Source: Proteobacteria bacterium UBA4457
GTDB taxonomy: Bacteria > Pseudomonadota > Gammaproteobacteria > Ga0077536
Assembly (NCBI GenBank): GCA_002390205.1
Contig: DGOV01000115.1
Location: forward strand, 1 to 48,859
Direction: 5' to 3'
DNA: 48,859 nt
The notes beneath the pieces were generated by a model. The model was not told the DNA's origin. It ran no database searches and was given only the letters and a program-made list of their open reading frames with translations. Made by a program: the position numbers and the translations under genes. Position 1 is the stretch's first letter. Each line of letters opens with the position of its first letter. This document shows, piece by piece, positions 35,672 to 44,772 of this stretch.

Positions 35672-36666
35672 AATTCAAGAGAACAATCATGGAGCCCGTT
35701 AGTATCGCTTTTCTCAGCGTTATTACTTGCTGCTTTGGCGCTATTATCTTGCTGTTAATCATTTCGACATCTGAAGGAGAGAAAAGTACTGAAGATCCGG
35801 CGGACCCTCGTATAGCAGCCATTTCCAAACTACAAAGACAATTATTTAAGTTGCAAAACAGCTCTGCTGTTCTCCTACAGGTGGTTCAAAAGAGAAGCAG
35901 CGAAATAGACCAACTGTTATTAAAAAGCAAGAGCATTAAGCAAAAACTGACAGCTGCAAAGTCTGAGAAAAATCGCATATTAACGGAAGAAAAATTGAAT
36001 GCAGTATTGTCAGGAGAGCTGCAAATAGCACATCAAACGCTTACCGCTGAAATGCGTCGCCTGTACCAGAAAATTGATCAGAAAAAGACTAACTTAGTAG
36101 GCGGGATACCCATCGATAGCGAATACATTATTTTTGTCATTGATACATCAGGCAGTATGTTCAGGTATGCATGGCCAAAGGTTATCGCCCAAATATCAGA
36201 CACACTGAGAGTTTATCCTAAAGTAAAAGGGATCCAGATCTTAAATGACATGGGCGCTTACATGTTTCCGTCATACCGAGAGAAGTGGATACCAGACAGT
36301 CCTGACAGGCGCGATGCAATCAGCGAACGTCTAAGAACATGGAACGCATTTTCAAATTCCAGTCCTGCCGAAGGGATTACAGAAGCGATAAGGTCATTCA
36401 ATTCTCTTGGGAAAAAAATTAGCGTCTATGTATATGGCGATGAATTCACGGGCGAGTCAATTCGGAAGGTAGTAGATTATGTCAGCGAGATAAACCACAA
36501 AGACAATATGGGGGACCCTTTAGTTCGCATCCATGCGATCGGCTTCCCGGTTCAATTTGCTCAACCACCAGCTCTGCAACACACTGGGGTTAGATTTGCG
36601 GCCCTAATGCGTGAACTTACCCGTAAAAATGGAGGCACCTTTGTTGGTTTAAATTCTTTCCGATAA
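35668..36666 (+). CDS. TolR-like helix, coiled coil and VWA domain protein (Asp-less partner)
   Basis: 332 residues from ATG 35668, whose ATGA overlaps the stop of the paralogous upstream gene; a longer in-frame start at 35611 would overlap it by 61 bases and add no recognisable part. The membrane helix FLSVITCCFGAIILLLII aligns without gaps to the upstream paralogue, with Ser17 in place of Asp17. A coiled coil (about 45-135) leads to a VWA domain with intact DTSGSM (Asp159) and YVYGDEFTG. It is probably the second half of a hetero-pair with the preceding protein. Last gene of the cluster; it converges on the luciferase-like gene with 10 bases between. Confidence 0.88.
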   Translation: MKFKRTIMEPVSIAFLSVITCCFGAIILLLIISTSEGEKSTEDPADPRIAAISKLQRQLFKLQNSSAVLLQVVQKRSSEIDQLLLKSKSIKQKLTAAKSEKNRILTEEKLNAVLSGELQIAHQTLTAEMRRLYQKIDQKKTNLVGGIPIDSEYIIFVIDTSGSMFRYAWPKVIAQISDTLRVYPKVKGIQILNDMGAYMFPSYREKWIPDSPDRRDAISERLRTWNAFSNSSPAEGITEAIRSFNSLGKKISVYVYGDEFTGESIRKVVDYVSEINHKDNMGDPLVRIHAIGFPVQFAQPPALQHTGVRFAALMRELTRKNGGTFVGLNSFR

Positions 36667-36676
36667 CCACACAAGT

Positions 36677-37648
36677 TTAGGAGAAATCCGGCAAAACATC
36701 TTTCTCAAAAATCTCTTGTGTCTCAGGATTAGCCATAACAAAGATGTAGTATGTCACTCCCGTTTCACTGATTCGCTTATGCAGTTCTTTGCGCACTTCT
36801 TGCGCTGTCCCAAGCAGCGTAACTGGAGCAGTTTGCGCACTAGCATAGTCGCCGAAACCTAAGTGACTGGCTAAATCTTTTAGACTTTGATCATCTTTTT
36901 TACGTGACAATCCTAATAAAGCAAGGCCACCAAGTTCAACTTCTTCAGGCTTCCGACCTTCCGCAGCCATGAATTCATGTAACACTGCAATCCGTTTTTT
37001 AAGAACAGACATATCAAATTTAATCGTAGCTACCGGATCGTTAATAAAATCTTTTCCATGCCCTGTTGGAGGGATGATATTTAGTATGTTCGCCTCCCGT
37101 GCCGCGATCTTCAAAAGCCCTGTACCTGACCCACCTAACATCAAAGGAATAGTCCCATTTATTGGTCTCGGATTGTTAAAAGCATCATTAATTCGAAAGT
37201 GTTTCCCGGTGTACGAGGGGTTACTAGACGTCATTGCTTTTAGAATTTGAATGGTCTCGTCAAGCTGCTCCAACCGCTCCGATAACCTTGGAAAGGGATA
37301 TCCGTGATTAATATATTCTTTGTCTTGCCATCCCGCGCCTAGTCCACAGATGAATCGTCCACCGCTTAATGTGTCAATGCTCGCACATATCTTACCCAAT
37401 AGCGCAGGACTTCGAAATGACGCTGAGGCAACACATGGCACTAGTCGAATCGAACTAGTCGCCATAGCCATAGCAGTCAAAGCCGTAAAACACTCTATTT
37501 GCGGAGTCTCCGGGGAGCCAAGTGGAGAGTAGAAATGGTCATTCACTGAAGCTGAATAGAAGCCGCCAGCTTCAGCAGATACTGCCTGTTCCACGGCCTC
37601 TTGCACGCTGTGCGTGTTTATAAAAATGCCAAATTTCACTGCTTTCAC
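36677..37648 (-). CDS. luciferase-like (LLM class) oxidoreductase
   Basis: 323 residues, GTG start behind GGGAG. TIM-barrel luciferase-like fold: N-terminal FGIFINTHSVQEAVEQAVSAE, SVNDHFYSPLGSPETPQIE near 35-50, FICGLGAGWQDKEY near 98 and PLMLGGSGTGLLKIAARE near 165. The NDHF, GxGAGW and LGGSG motifs are those of F420- or flavin-dependent monooxygenase-like proteins. The cofactor cannot be chosen by eye and the substrate is unknown. It stands alone, convergent with the VWA cluster. Confidence 0.88.
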   Translation of the reverse strand: MKAVKFGIFINTHSVQEAVEQAVSAEAGGFYSASVNDHFYSPLGSPETPQIECFTALTAMAMATSSIRLVPCVASASFRSPALLGKICASIDTLSGGRFICGLGAGWQDKEYINHGYPFPRLSERLEQLDETIQILKAMTSSNPSYTGKHFRINDAFNNPRPINGTIPLMLGGSGTGLLKIAAREANILNIIPPTGHGKDFINDPVATIKFDMSVLKKRIAVLHEFMAAEGRKPEEVELGGLALLGLSRKKDDQSLKDLASHLGFGDYASAQTAPVTLLGTAQEVRKELHKRISETGVTYYIFVMANPETQEIFEKDVLPDFS

Positions 37649-37837
37649 AGTATTTCTCCCTTTAAAAGCTTTAGGTTTGAAAACTAAGGCTGTTTACTTA
37701 TCACCTCGCCACCGATAAAAATACTAACTTAAAAAACAGTTCGTTAACAACAATAAAACAAAGTACTCTTGATGGTGACGCTATAGTGCGACGCAAGTTA
37801 ACCTAAGCTCGTAATAAAAAAGATAGGGAGAAGAGAA

Positions 37838-38167
37838 ATGGGTGAAGTTGGCACAACTAAAATATATGAAAATGACAAAATCATTATGTGGGAATTTATC
37901 TTGGAGCCGGGCGAAAGAACACCCATGCATACGCACAAGCATGACTATGTATTTCATGCTCTAGAGGGTGCACCATTGCAGGTTTTTGATATCAACAATA
38001 AAGATCTTGGCACATTGCCGGTGGGTGATGGAGATACGTACGCCTTTAAAATTGAGGGAGAAAACTTAGTTTCTACTGATGGTAAAGGCCACTCTGTACC
38101 GGCAACTCATGCAGCCGTTAACAAAGGGACTGCTCGCTACAGAGAAATTCTAGTAGAGTCCAAATAG
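37838..38167 (+). CDS. small cupin-domain protein
   Basis: 109 residues, ATG 37838 with GGGAGAAG upstream. A cupin barrel with the metal-binding motif PGERTPMHTHKHDYVF (residues 27-42) and a second strand region GDGDTYAF. The clustered His residues suggest a metal site. The single domain is too small for a dioxygenase of the usual two-domain type; function not known. It could be a small sensor or isomerase. Confidence 0.8.
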   Translation: MGEVGTTKIYENDKIIMWEFILEPGERTPMHTHKHDYVFHALEGAPLQVFDINNKDLGTLPVGDGDTYAFKIEGENLVSTDGKGHSVPATHAAVNKGTARYREILVESK

Positions 38168-38239
38168 CATTTATGCGGGTTAAATCTTTAGCGTGCTTTA
38201 AATAGAAATCTAAGCTACTAAAATTTCCGAGGAAAGAAC

Positions 38240-38650
38240 ATGCAGAAAGAATCGAGCCCAGAAAATCTTTATGATAGAGATAAAGCCGCGCAAAAAATGG
38301 GAATAATCGTAGAACGCGTTACACCTGGTCAGGCTATCCTTTCTATGAAAGTTTTGGACTGGATGATTCAAGCGCATATGATCTGCCATGGGGGCTTTAT
38401 TTTCGCCCTAGCAGATACCGCCATGGCTTATGCAAGTAACAAAGATGAGACTCCGCATTTAGCGCTCAATGCTAATATAGAATTTCTGAAGCCAGCAAAG
38501 TTGGGGGACCATTTAATTGCAACTGCTTCAGAGGGGAATCGGACTCGTAAAACAGGTATGTACAATGTTACCGTTGAAATTAAGGGTGGCTCGTTAATCG
38601 CTGAATTTAGAGGAAGAACCTATGGCGTCTCATACCAAACAAAACCCTAA
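38240..38650 (+). CDS. PaaI-type hydroxyphenylacetyl-CoA thioesterase-like hotdog protein
   Basis: 136 residues, ATG 38240 with GAGGAAAG upstream. Strongly resembles PaaI: DRDKAAQKMGI at the N-terminus, HGGFIFALADTAMAYASN (the hotdog helix with the catalytic Asp) near residues 50-67, and LNANIEFLKPAKLGD near 75. PaaI removes CoA from ring-hydroxylated phenylacetyl-CoA in phenylacetate degradation. No other paa genes are within the window, so a different acyl-CoA substrate is possible. Confidence 0.88.
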   Translation: MQKESSPENLYDRDKAAQKMGIIVERVTPGQAILSMKVLDWMIQAHMICHGGFIFALADTAMAYASNKDETPHLALNANIEFLKPAKLGDHLIATASEGNRTRKTGMYNVTVEIKGGSLIAEFRGRTYGVSYQTKP

Positions 38651-38665
38651 ACGGAATAAAAAAAT

Positions 38666-38860
38666 ATGAATTTACTGTTAGGCTGCATTATGGTTCTCGC
38701 TGGGATAGTGCTCCAGTTTGGAACAAACTTTGGAAAAAGAATCGATGCTTGGAACTGTCACGCTCGTCTCAAAAAACTTCTTAAGTCACGGCTTATACAG
38801 CTGATTGTTGGCTTTGGGTTAATTTACTGGGGCATTACCTTGATGCAACTTTCTTTTTAA
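38666..38860 (+). CDS. small two-helix membrane protein
   Basis: 64 residues, ATG 38666 preceded by GGAATAAA, 15 bases after the thioesterase stop. Hydrophobic helices at residues 2-18 (LLLGCIMVLAGIVLQFG) and 44-61 (LIQLIVGFGLIYWGITLM) surround a basic cytoplasmic-like loop (HARLKKLLKSR). No family recognised. Distance to the thioesterase gene suggests co-transcription. Confidence 0.65.
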   Translation: MNLLLGCIMVLAGIVLQFGTNFGKRIDAWNCHARLKKLLKSRLIQLIVGFGLIYWGITLMQLSF

Positions 38861-38890
38861 AAAATCCACACACACAGGAATATTCTCATA

Positions 38891-39650
38891 TTAATCGTCA
38901 CTCTCTCCTAAAATCCCCAGTCCCTCAAGCGCAAGTCCGTAACCGAGTAAATCATGGACACGAGCTTTTAAATGCTGGGTTAAGATTATCCGGCTATATC
39001 GTCGAGTTAATCTTTTTTGTAAAAGTAGCATCCTGGCCAGCTCATAGGCTCTGCCCTGCAAAAGCTCCTTGGGTAAGATTTCTGCGACGATTCCGAACTC
39101 CTTAGCCTCTTTAGCCGATATATTCTGCCCTGTTAACAAGAAATACCTTGCTCGATTTGGGCCTAATAAGAGAGGCATCACTACATGCATTCCGTCTCCA
39201 GGAACCATTCCATTGGTGAAATGAGCTGAGTCCTGAAACTCCGCATCCTCTGAAGCTATGACAACATCTGATAACAATGGAATTTCACAATGCCTAAGTG
39301 CAGGGCCATTCACCGCAGCGATGATCGGAACTTCAATTCCTAACAAATTAGTGAGTAGATCTTTCCCTTCGCGATATATCTTATCCCATGCAGTTGCAGA
39401 CGAGTTCCCCGGTCTATACTCGTTGGATGGACGGGGGCCCGAGAAAAGCGCTCCGGCCCCTGTCATAATTATTACTTCATTTGCTTCATCTTGCCCTATT
39501 TGATACAAAGGCCTCGGGAAACTCGCGGTGTGGTCGTATCCCCCAGTCTAAAGATCCGCCATTACTATGGAACATCAGCTCTAAAATGCCATCTGAACGC
39601 TTCATACGAATATGTGAGAAAGACTCGGAATAACGGGAAAAGACAGCCAT
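38891..39650 (-). pseudogene. enoyl-CoA hydratase/isomerase (crotonase) gene broken by a single-base frameshift
   Basis: The 5' part starts at ATG 39650 (MAVFSRYSESF) and encodes a crotonase N-terminus (LELMFHSNGGSLDWG, PHREFPEAF) up to codon 48, then meets a stop six codons later. The remainder (YQIGQDEANEVIIMTGAGAL, SGPRPSNEY, NGPALRHCEIPLLSDVVIA, GMVPGDGMH) is in the next frame. Removing one G at 39506 joins the two as EFPEAFYQIGQDEAN, giving an uninterrupted 252-residue protein of normal family length. The oxyanion elements (GAGALFSGP and NGPALRHCEIPLL) and the rest of the frame are intact. It may be a recent pseudogene or a sequencing or assembly error. Confidence 0.85.
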
Positions 39651-39785
39651 AACATCAGTCCTTAATAATAGTAATCCAGAATATGCAGTAACTTACCTAT
39701 TAAACAGACAGATTACTACAATTCTCCATGGGCAAAAACTCAATATTTATGATTTAATTGCTTATCAATAAAATTAGGAATACGC

Positions 39786-40553
39786 ATGTTACGACTCGAG
39801 AAAAAAGTCGCTATTATTACTGGTGCAGCTGGCGGAATAGGTCAAGAAGCAGCTCGATTGTTCGCTAAAGAAGGGGCAAAATTAGCACTCCTCGATCTAG
39901 ATCAAGGAGCTCTCGATAGGCTCGCCAACGAAATCGGTGCCGAAAACTGCCTTGCCCTGCAAACTGATGTGACGGATCCGGAAGCTATGCAACAAGCAGT
40001 TGCGCTGACTATTAGAAAATTCTCACAGATAGATGTGGCTTTTTTAAATGCTGGAATTGAAGGCCCCGTAACAAATTTATGTGATTATAGTATCGATGAC
40101 TTTGACAAAGTTATGGCTGTAAATGTCAGAGGTGTATTCCTAGGTTTAAAAGCAGTCATCCCAGAGATGACGAGCACGGGAGGGGGCAGCATAGTCATTA
40201 CCTCATCCCTGGGTGGTCTCAGAGGTATGGCAAAAATATCTGCCTATATAGCTTCTAAACATGCGGTGGTTGGTCTCATGAAATCCGCGGCATTAGAATA
40301 CGCAAGCGCTAAAATTCGTGTGAACACCATTAATCCAGCGCCAATCGACACAAGAATGATCAAAGCCCTCGAAGAAGGCTATGGCCCCGGAGCCGCCGAC
40401 GCGGTGCAGAAAAAAATTCAACACGGGGTTCCCCTAAGACGATATGGACAACCTCAAGAGGTTGCCAATTTAGCTCTTTTCTTATCGAGCGATGAAGCGA
40501 GTTTTATTACTGGAAACAGCTATCCCATAGACGGCGGGATGTCAGCATCTTAA
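39786..40553 (+). CDS. short-chain dehydrogenase/reductase (SDR)
   Basis: 255 residues, ATG 39786, with TAGGAA upstream. Classical SDR: cofactor motif TGAAGGIG at residues 12-19, Asp after the second strand (LLDLDQGAL, so probably NAD-preferring), NAG at about 88-90, catalytic Ser in VITSSLGG (about 140), YxxxK in YIASKHAV (about 155), and C-terminal SYPIDGGMSAS. Substrate not known. Its neighbours, a crotonase pseudogene and a CoA-transferase, suggest acyl or alicyclic metabolism, but that is inference. Confidence 0.9.
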   Translation: MLRLEKKVAIITGAAGGIGQEAARLFAKEGAKLALLDLDQGALDRLANEIGAENCLALQTDVTDPEAMQQAVALTIRKFSQIDVAFLNAGIEGPVTNLCDYSIDDFDKVMAVNVRGVFLGLKAVIPEMTSTGGGSIVITSSLGGLRGMAKISAYIASKHAVVGLMKSAALEYASAKIRVNTINPAPIDTRMIKALEEGYGPGAADAVQKKIQHGVPLRRYGQPQEVANLALFLSSDEASFITGNSYPIDGGMSAS

Positions 40554-40606
40554 AGTAAAAACGTCTTCCTCAATTATCCCCCAAACCTAATACAAAGAAA
40601 AATATT

Positions 40607-43450
40607 ATGCTTGCATGTCATCCAGGACAACGCTGGGTCAGTAGAACCGAACCCGAACTAGGCCTAGGGCTTGTGCTTCAAGTTGCTGATCGAAGAGCAA
40701 TGGTTGCTTTCCCTGCTGCTGAAGAGGAAAGAGCTTACGCAACCGATAACGCCCCACTCATTCGAGTAGAGTATCTGCTTGGAGATCATATAAAAACAGA
40801 TTCTGGGGAATGGATTACCGTCAATTCTATCGCCACTTTAAACGAGTGCTTTGTTTATAGCGGGACCACAGAATCAGGGCAAAAGATCAAAATACATGAA
40901 CGAAATTTAGATAGCTCTGTACAATTCAGCAAGCCGCTTGAACGTGTTTTTATCGGCCAGTTTGAAAGGTCATCGAAGTTCAATCTGCGTTCCTTAACTT
41001 TGCACCATAAGCATGTTCACCAAACATCTTCATCATATGGATTCCTTGGTCCTCGTATTGAGCGGCTCCCTCATCAATTGTATATAGCAAACGAGGTCGC
41101 CACTAGAGAATTTCCGAGAGTCCTCCTAGCTGATGAAGTCGGATTAGGGAAAACGATTGAGGCTGGTTTAATACTGCATCGTATGCTGCTAGAAGGTCGC
41201 GTGGCATCTGCACTCGTGGTAGTTCCTGATCAGCTGTTGTTTCAGTGGTTTATTGAAATGAGACGAAAATTTAATCTGGACTTTTCGATAGTAGAAAAAA
41301 TTGAGATCTTACCTCAAGAGGACGATCAAGAGGCAGCAGAAACAACCGATATGTTTTCGCAATTGACCTTAGTGCCTCAAAGTTTTCTAACAGAGGATAA
41401 TCAGAACCTCGAAAAACTACTTGATCAACACTGGGATGTTCTTGTGGTTGATGAGGCACACCACTTAACTTGGTCCGAAGGAAAAGTCGGGGAAGATTTC
41501 CAAGCTATAGAAAAATTATCTGCCGTCACCCCAGCACTAATCCTTCTAACAGCCACGCCATTACAACTCGGGATGCAAGGGCACTTTGAGCGTCTCAAGC
41601 TACTTGATCCTCAGCGCTATGTAAATCTAGAAAAGTATGTTGCAGAAGAGGAGGGTTACAAAAAAGTTAGTGAACTTGTTGGTTGTTTAGAAGGTGTAAA
41701 TAGTCGACAGGTTGATGATCTACCGGGCGATATTTTAGCAGCGACTGAAAAACTTTTAGGGTCAAAAGTAGTTGAGGAGAATTTTAATACTACCGTTGAA
41801 ACTTTAATTAAGGAAATTCAAGATCATCATGGAACGGGACGGGTCTTGTTTAGGAATACGCGCAGCAATATAGGCAATACAAATCAGAGAATACTGATTG
41901 AGCATTCCCTGCCGACTCCAGAAGAGTATCCATCAACTGTTGATGAGTTTAAAACAACCTTGGAACAGCTATATCCTGAAGTAAATTACGGTGAAGGCTG
42001 GACAACTATAGACCCGAGAGCATCATGGTTGACTCAATGGCTTAAAGAAAACCCCGCCCTTAAAGCCCTGTGCATCTGTGCTCATGAAAGCACTGCAATC
42101 CAATTAGAAAAATGGCTTAATTTGGCACAAGGGATAAAGTCTGCAGTTTTCCACAGCGAGCTCAACTTAGTCCAGAGAGACCGAGCAGCCGCATACTTCG
42201 CCGACCAAGAAAACGGTGCTCAAGTTTTAGTATGTTCAGAGATCGGAAGTGAAGGCAGAAATTTTCAGTTTGCTCATAATCTGGTACTTTTTGACTTGCC
42301 CTACAATCCCGAGCTTTTAGAGCAAAGAATCGGTCGACTAGACCGTATTGGGCAAACAGAGACTATTAATATACACGCCCCAGTAATGGCAGAAACCGCT
42401 CAAAAATCTCTCTTAGACTGGTTTCATTGTGCATTAAATGCCATAGAGAATACCTGTCCGGTTGGGGCCAGCTTGTTCGCTGAATTTTTCGATGATTTGG
42501 AGTCGACCCTCTGGAACCGAGAGGGAGACGCTAAAATAAAAGAATTAATAGCCAAAACTGCTAAGAGAAGAGAAACTCTTCTGGAAGGACTCTCTATCGG
42601 CAGAGATCGTCTTCTGGAACTAAACTCGTTTGACAAAAAAATTGCTGAAGAACTCATGCACAATATCCAAAAACAAGACCGTCCTAATGAGCTTAAAAAT
42701 TACATGGATTCTCTTTTTGACGAATTTGGTGTGGAAAGCGAAGATGATTTAGACCAATGTATAGTCCTTCATCCGGGAGATCACATGCCTTGTGAAACAT
42801 TCCCTCATCTACCAAGCGATGGTATTAGTGGGACATTCAGCCAAGAAATAGCAAAATCAAGAGATGACCTACAATTCTTCACCTGGGAGCACCCTATGGT
42901 CACAGGAGCGATGGAACTTATCCTTAATAGTGGATTTGGTAATTCTGCCTGTAGCGTCTTGAAGAATACAGGGATGATAAAAGGATCTTTAGTGCTGGAG
43001 TCTAACTATGTAATTGTGTGTCCCGCACCAGCTGATTTAAGAGTCGAGCGGTTCTTCTCCGAGTCGATCATTAGAGTTCTAATCAATAATGTTGGCTCTG
43101 ACATCAACAACAAGTATTCAGTCGATTGGCTGGCTAAAAATACGACAGATATTCCAGAACTAACTGCACAAAAAGTAGTGAATCAGGTTCGTGCGCAGCT
43201 TGAAAATCTCTCGAAAATTGGTGAAGAAAAAATCCAAGAAAAAACGATGGAAATAAAAAGAGCTGCTAAAAATGATATGAGGCGACAATTCGAGTTTGAA
43301 ATTAAGCGATTAAAGCGTCTATCTACGATAAATAACAATATTAGGCCCATTGAGATCAAGACGCTGGAAGTTAAGCTATTGCAGTCGCTGGCCTTCATCG
43401 ACAATACTTATTCCAAGTTAGATAGCCTGAGGATATTGATAGCCACTTAA
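40607..43450 (+). CDS. rapA: RNA polymerase-associated ATPase RapA (HepA)
   Basis: 947 residues, close to the E. coli RapA length (968). N-terminal Tudor-like region begins HPGQRWVSRTEPELGLGLV. SWI2/SNF2 motor: motif I DEVGLGKTIEAGL (about 183-195), motif II DEAHHLTW, motif III LLTATPLQLGMQG, motif V SEIGSEGRNFQ and motif VI RIGRLDRIGQT. RapA recycles RNA polymerase from post-termination complexes. A housekeeping gene that sits alone among catabolic genes. Confidence 0.96.
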   Translation: MLACHPGQRWVSRTEPELGLGLVLQVADRRAMVAFPAAEEERAYATDNAPLIRVEYLLGDHIKTDSGEWITVNSIATLNECFVYSGTTESGQKIKIHERNLDSSVQFSKPLERVFIGQFERSSKFNLRSLTLHHKHVHQTSSSYGFLGPRIERLPHQLYIANEVATREFPRVLLADEVGLGKTIEAGLILHRMLLEGRVASALVVVPDQLLFQWFIEMRRKFNLDFSIVEKIEILPQEDDQEAAETTDMFSQLTLVPQSFLTEDNQNLEKLLDQHWDVLVVDEAHHLTWSEGKVGEDFQAIEKLSAVTPALILLTATPLQLGMQGHFERLKLLDPQRYVNLEKYVAEEEGYKKVSELVGCLEGVNSRQVDDLPGDILAATEKLLGSKVVEENFNTTVETLIKEIQDHHGTGRVLFRNTRSNIGNTNQRILIEHSLPTPEEYPSTVDEFKTTLEQLYPEVNYGEGWTTIDPRASWLTQWLKENPALKALCICAHESTAIQLEKWLNLAQGIKSAVFHSELNLVQRDRAAAYFADQENGAQVLVCSEIGSEGRNFQFAHNLVLFDLPYNPELLEQRIGRLDRIGQTETINIHAPVMAETAQKSLLDWFHCALNAIENTCPVGASLFAEFFDDLESTLWNREGDAKIKELIAKTAKRRETLLEGLSIGRDRLLELNSFDKKIAEELMHNIQKQDRPNELKNYMDSLFDEFGVESEDDLDQCIVLHPGDHMPCETFPHLPSDGISGTFSQEIAKSRDDLQFFTWEHPMVTGAMELILNSGFGNSACSVLKNTGMIKGSLVLESNYVIVCPAPADLRVERFFSESIIRVLINNVGSDINNKYSVDWLAKNTTDIPELTAQKVVNQVRAQLENLSKIGEEKIQEKTMEIKRAAKNDMRRQFEFEIKRLKRLSTINNNIRPIEIKTLEVKLLQSLAFIDNTYSKLDSLRILIAT

Positions 43451-43509
43451 AACTCTTACCTACTAAGGCTATACTAGCTCTCCACTGCTTTAAAGAGAAT
43501 CTTTTGAGA

Positions 43510-44712
43510 ATGACCCAGCGCATCACAAACATGTCCGGCCACAAAAAAGCAGATGCTCTCGATGAAGTGAAGGTACTAGATTTTACGGCTGTAATTGCAG
43601 GGACTTATTGTACTCGTCTCATGGCTGATCTAGGTGCCGTCGTCCTTAAGATCGAGCCACCGTCTGGCGAAATAATGAGAAGCATTGCGCCAATGAGAAA
43701 AAATGTCAGCACGGTTTTTAGTTCGCTGAATGCAGGCAAAAAATGTATGGTGCTTGATCTCAAAAAACCGGAGGCCATTGAGATTTGTTATGAGTTGATT
43801 AAAAGTTACGACGTTGTTGTTGAAAACTTCAGCCCAGGCGTGATGGATAAACTAGGCTTAAGCTACGAAACACTTCGCGAAATCAACCCTAATATTATTA
43901 TGTGCAGTATTTCTGGCTATGGACAGCAAGGCCCTGGTGCAAACAGGCCGGCGTATGCACCTATAGTCCAGGCAATGACAGGATTTGATTCAGTAACACT
44001 TGCAGCTCAAAAGGATATGAGCAAGCCATTAAACATGGGATTGCCGGTGGGAGATACGACAGCAGCAATTCAGGCATTTGGCGCAATAATGGCAGCGCTT
44101 TATTATCGGGAGAGGAAAAACGTTGGCCAGTATATCGATATAGCTATGGCAGATAGCTTACTCAGTACCATGAACCGAGATTTTCAAACGGCTTTCCACT
44201 CAGATCCAATAGACAGGCGTTACGGTCCGTTAAAGACTAATGATGGCTACATAGTGGTGATGCCCTTGAGCCAACGACACTTCAAAAACCTAATTGAATG
44301 TATCCAGATGCCACAGCTCATAAACGACAAGCGTTTCTCATCGGATAGGGCGCGTCTTGACAATTACAATCAATTGCTAGACTTTGCGGAACAATGGGCA
44401 TCAAACCGATCCACTGAAAAAGTATTGGCCGCCTTCGAAAAGGCACGTGTGCCTTGCGCACCCTATAACAATCTTGCTGAGGTAGTTAAGGACGCTCAGC
44501 TTATCTATAGGAATATGCTAACCGAAGTCATAGATGAATCAGGGCCTTTGACTGTGGTAAATAGTCCTTTTATTTTCTCAGAAACTCAGGCGGAAATCAG
44601 AAAGGAAGTCGCCACATTAGGTCAACACTCTCGCAATATTCTCTCAGAAGAACTACAGATACCTCAAAAAGACATTAATGTACTGGTCGAAAAAGGTATC
44701 ATTAATGGTTGA
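43510..44712 (+). CDS. CaiB/BaiF family CoA-transferase
   Basis: About 400 residues. Starts possible at TTG 43504, ATG 43510 or ATG 43531; the conserved part begins at DEVKVLDFTAVIAGTYCTRLMADLGA, so any is possible. Class III CoA-transferase features: DLGAVVLKIEPPSGE, NAGKKCMVLDLKKPEA, NFSPGVMDKLGLSYE, SISGYGQQGPGANRPAYAPIVQAMTG and GLPVGDTTAAIQAFGAI. These enzymes move CoA between a carboxylic acid and an acyl-CoA donor. Substrate not predictable. Followed by a 51-residue membrane peptide gene. Confidence 0.9.
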   Translation: MTQRITNMSGHKKADALDEVKVLDFTAVIAGTYCTRLMADLGAVVLKIEPPSGEIMRSIAPMRKNVSTVFSSLNAGKKCMVLDLKKPEAIEICYELIKSYDVVVENFSPGVMDKLGLSYETLREINPNIIMCSISGYGQQGPGANRPAYAPIVQAMTGFDSVTLAAQKDMSKPLNMGLPVGDTTAAIQAFGAIMAALYYRERKNVGQYIDIAMADSLLSTMNRDFQTAFHSDPIDRRYGPLKTNDGYIVVMPLSQRHFKNLIECIQMPQLINDKRFSSDRARLDNYNQLLDFAEQWASNRSTEKVLAAFEKARVPCAPYNNLAEVVKDAQLIYRNMLTEVIDESGPLTVVNSPFIFSETQAEIRKEVATLGQHSRNILSEELQIPQKDINVLVEKGIING

Positions 44713-44772
44713 AAAAATGCAGCGCCGTATCCATAAGAGCTACTTCGCTTCAGGTAGATACCAGGAAATTTA

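Noticed and set aside
32475..36666. Zorya anti-phage system (MotA-like ZorA plus MotB-like ZorB)
   Set aside because: The partners carry VWA domains, not the OmpA-like peptidoglycan-binding domain of ZorB, and no ZorC/ZorD or ZorE gene is present.
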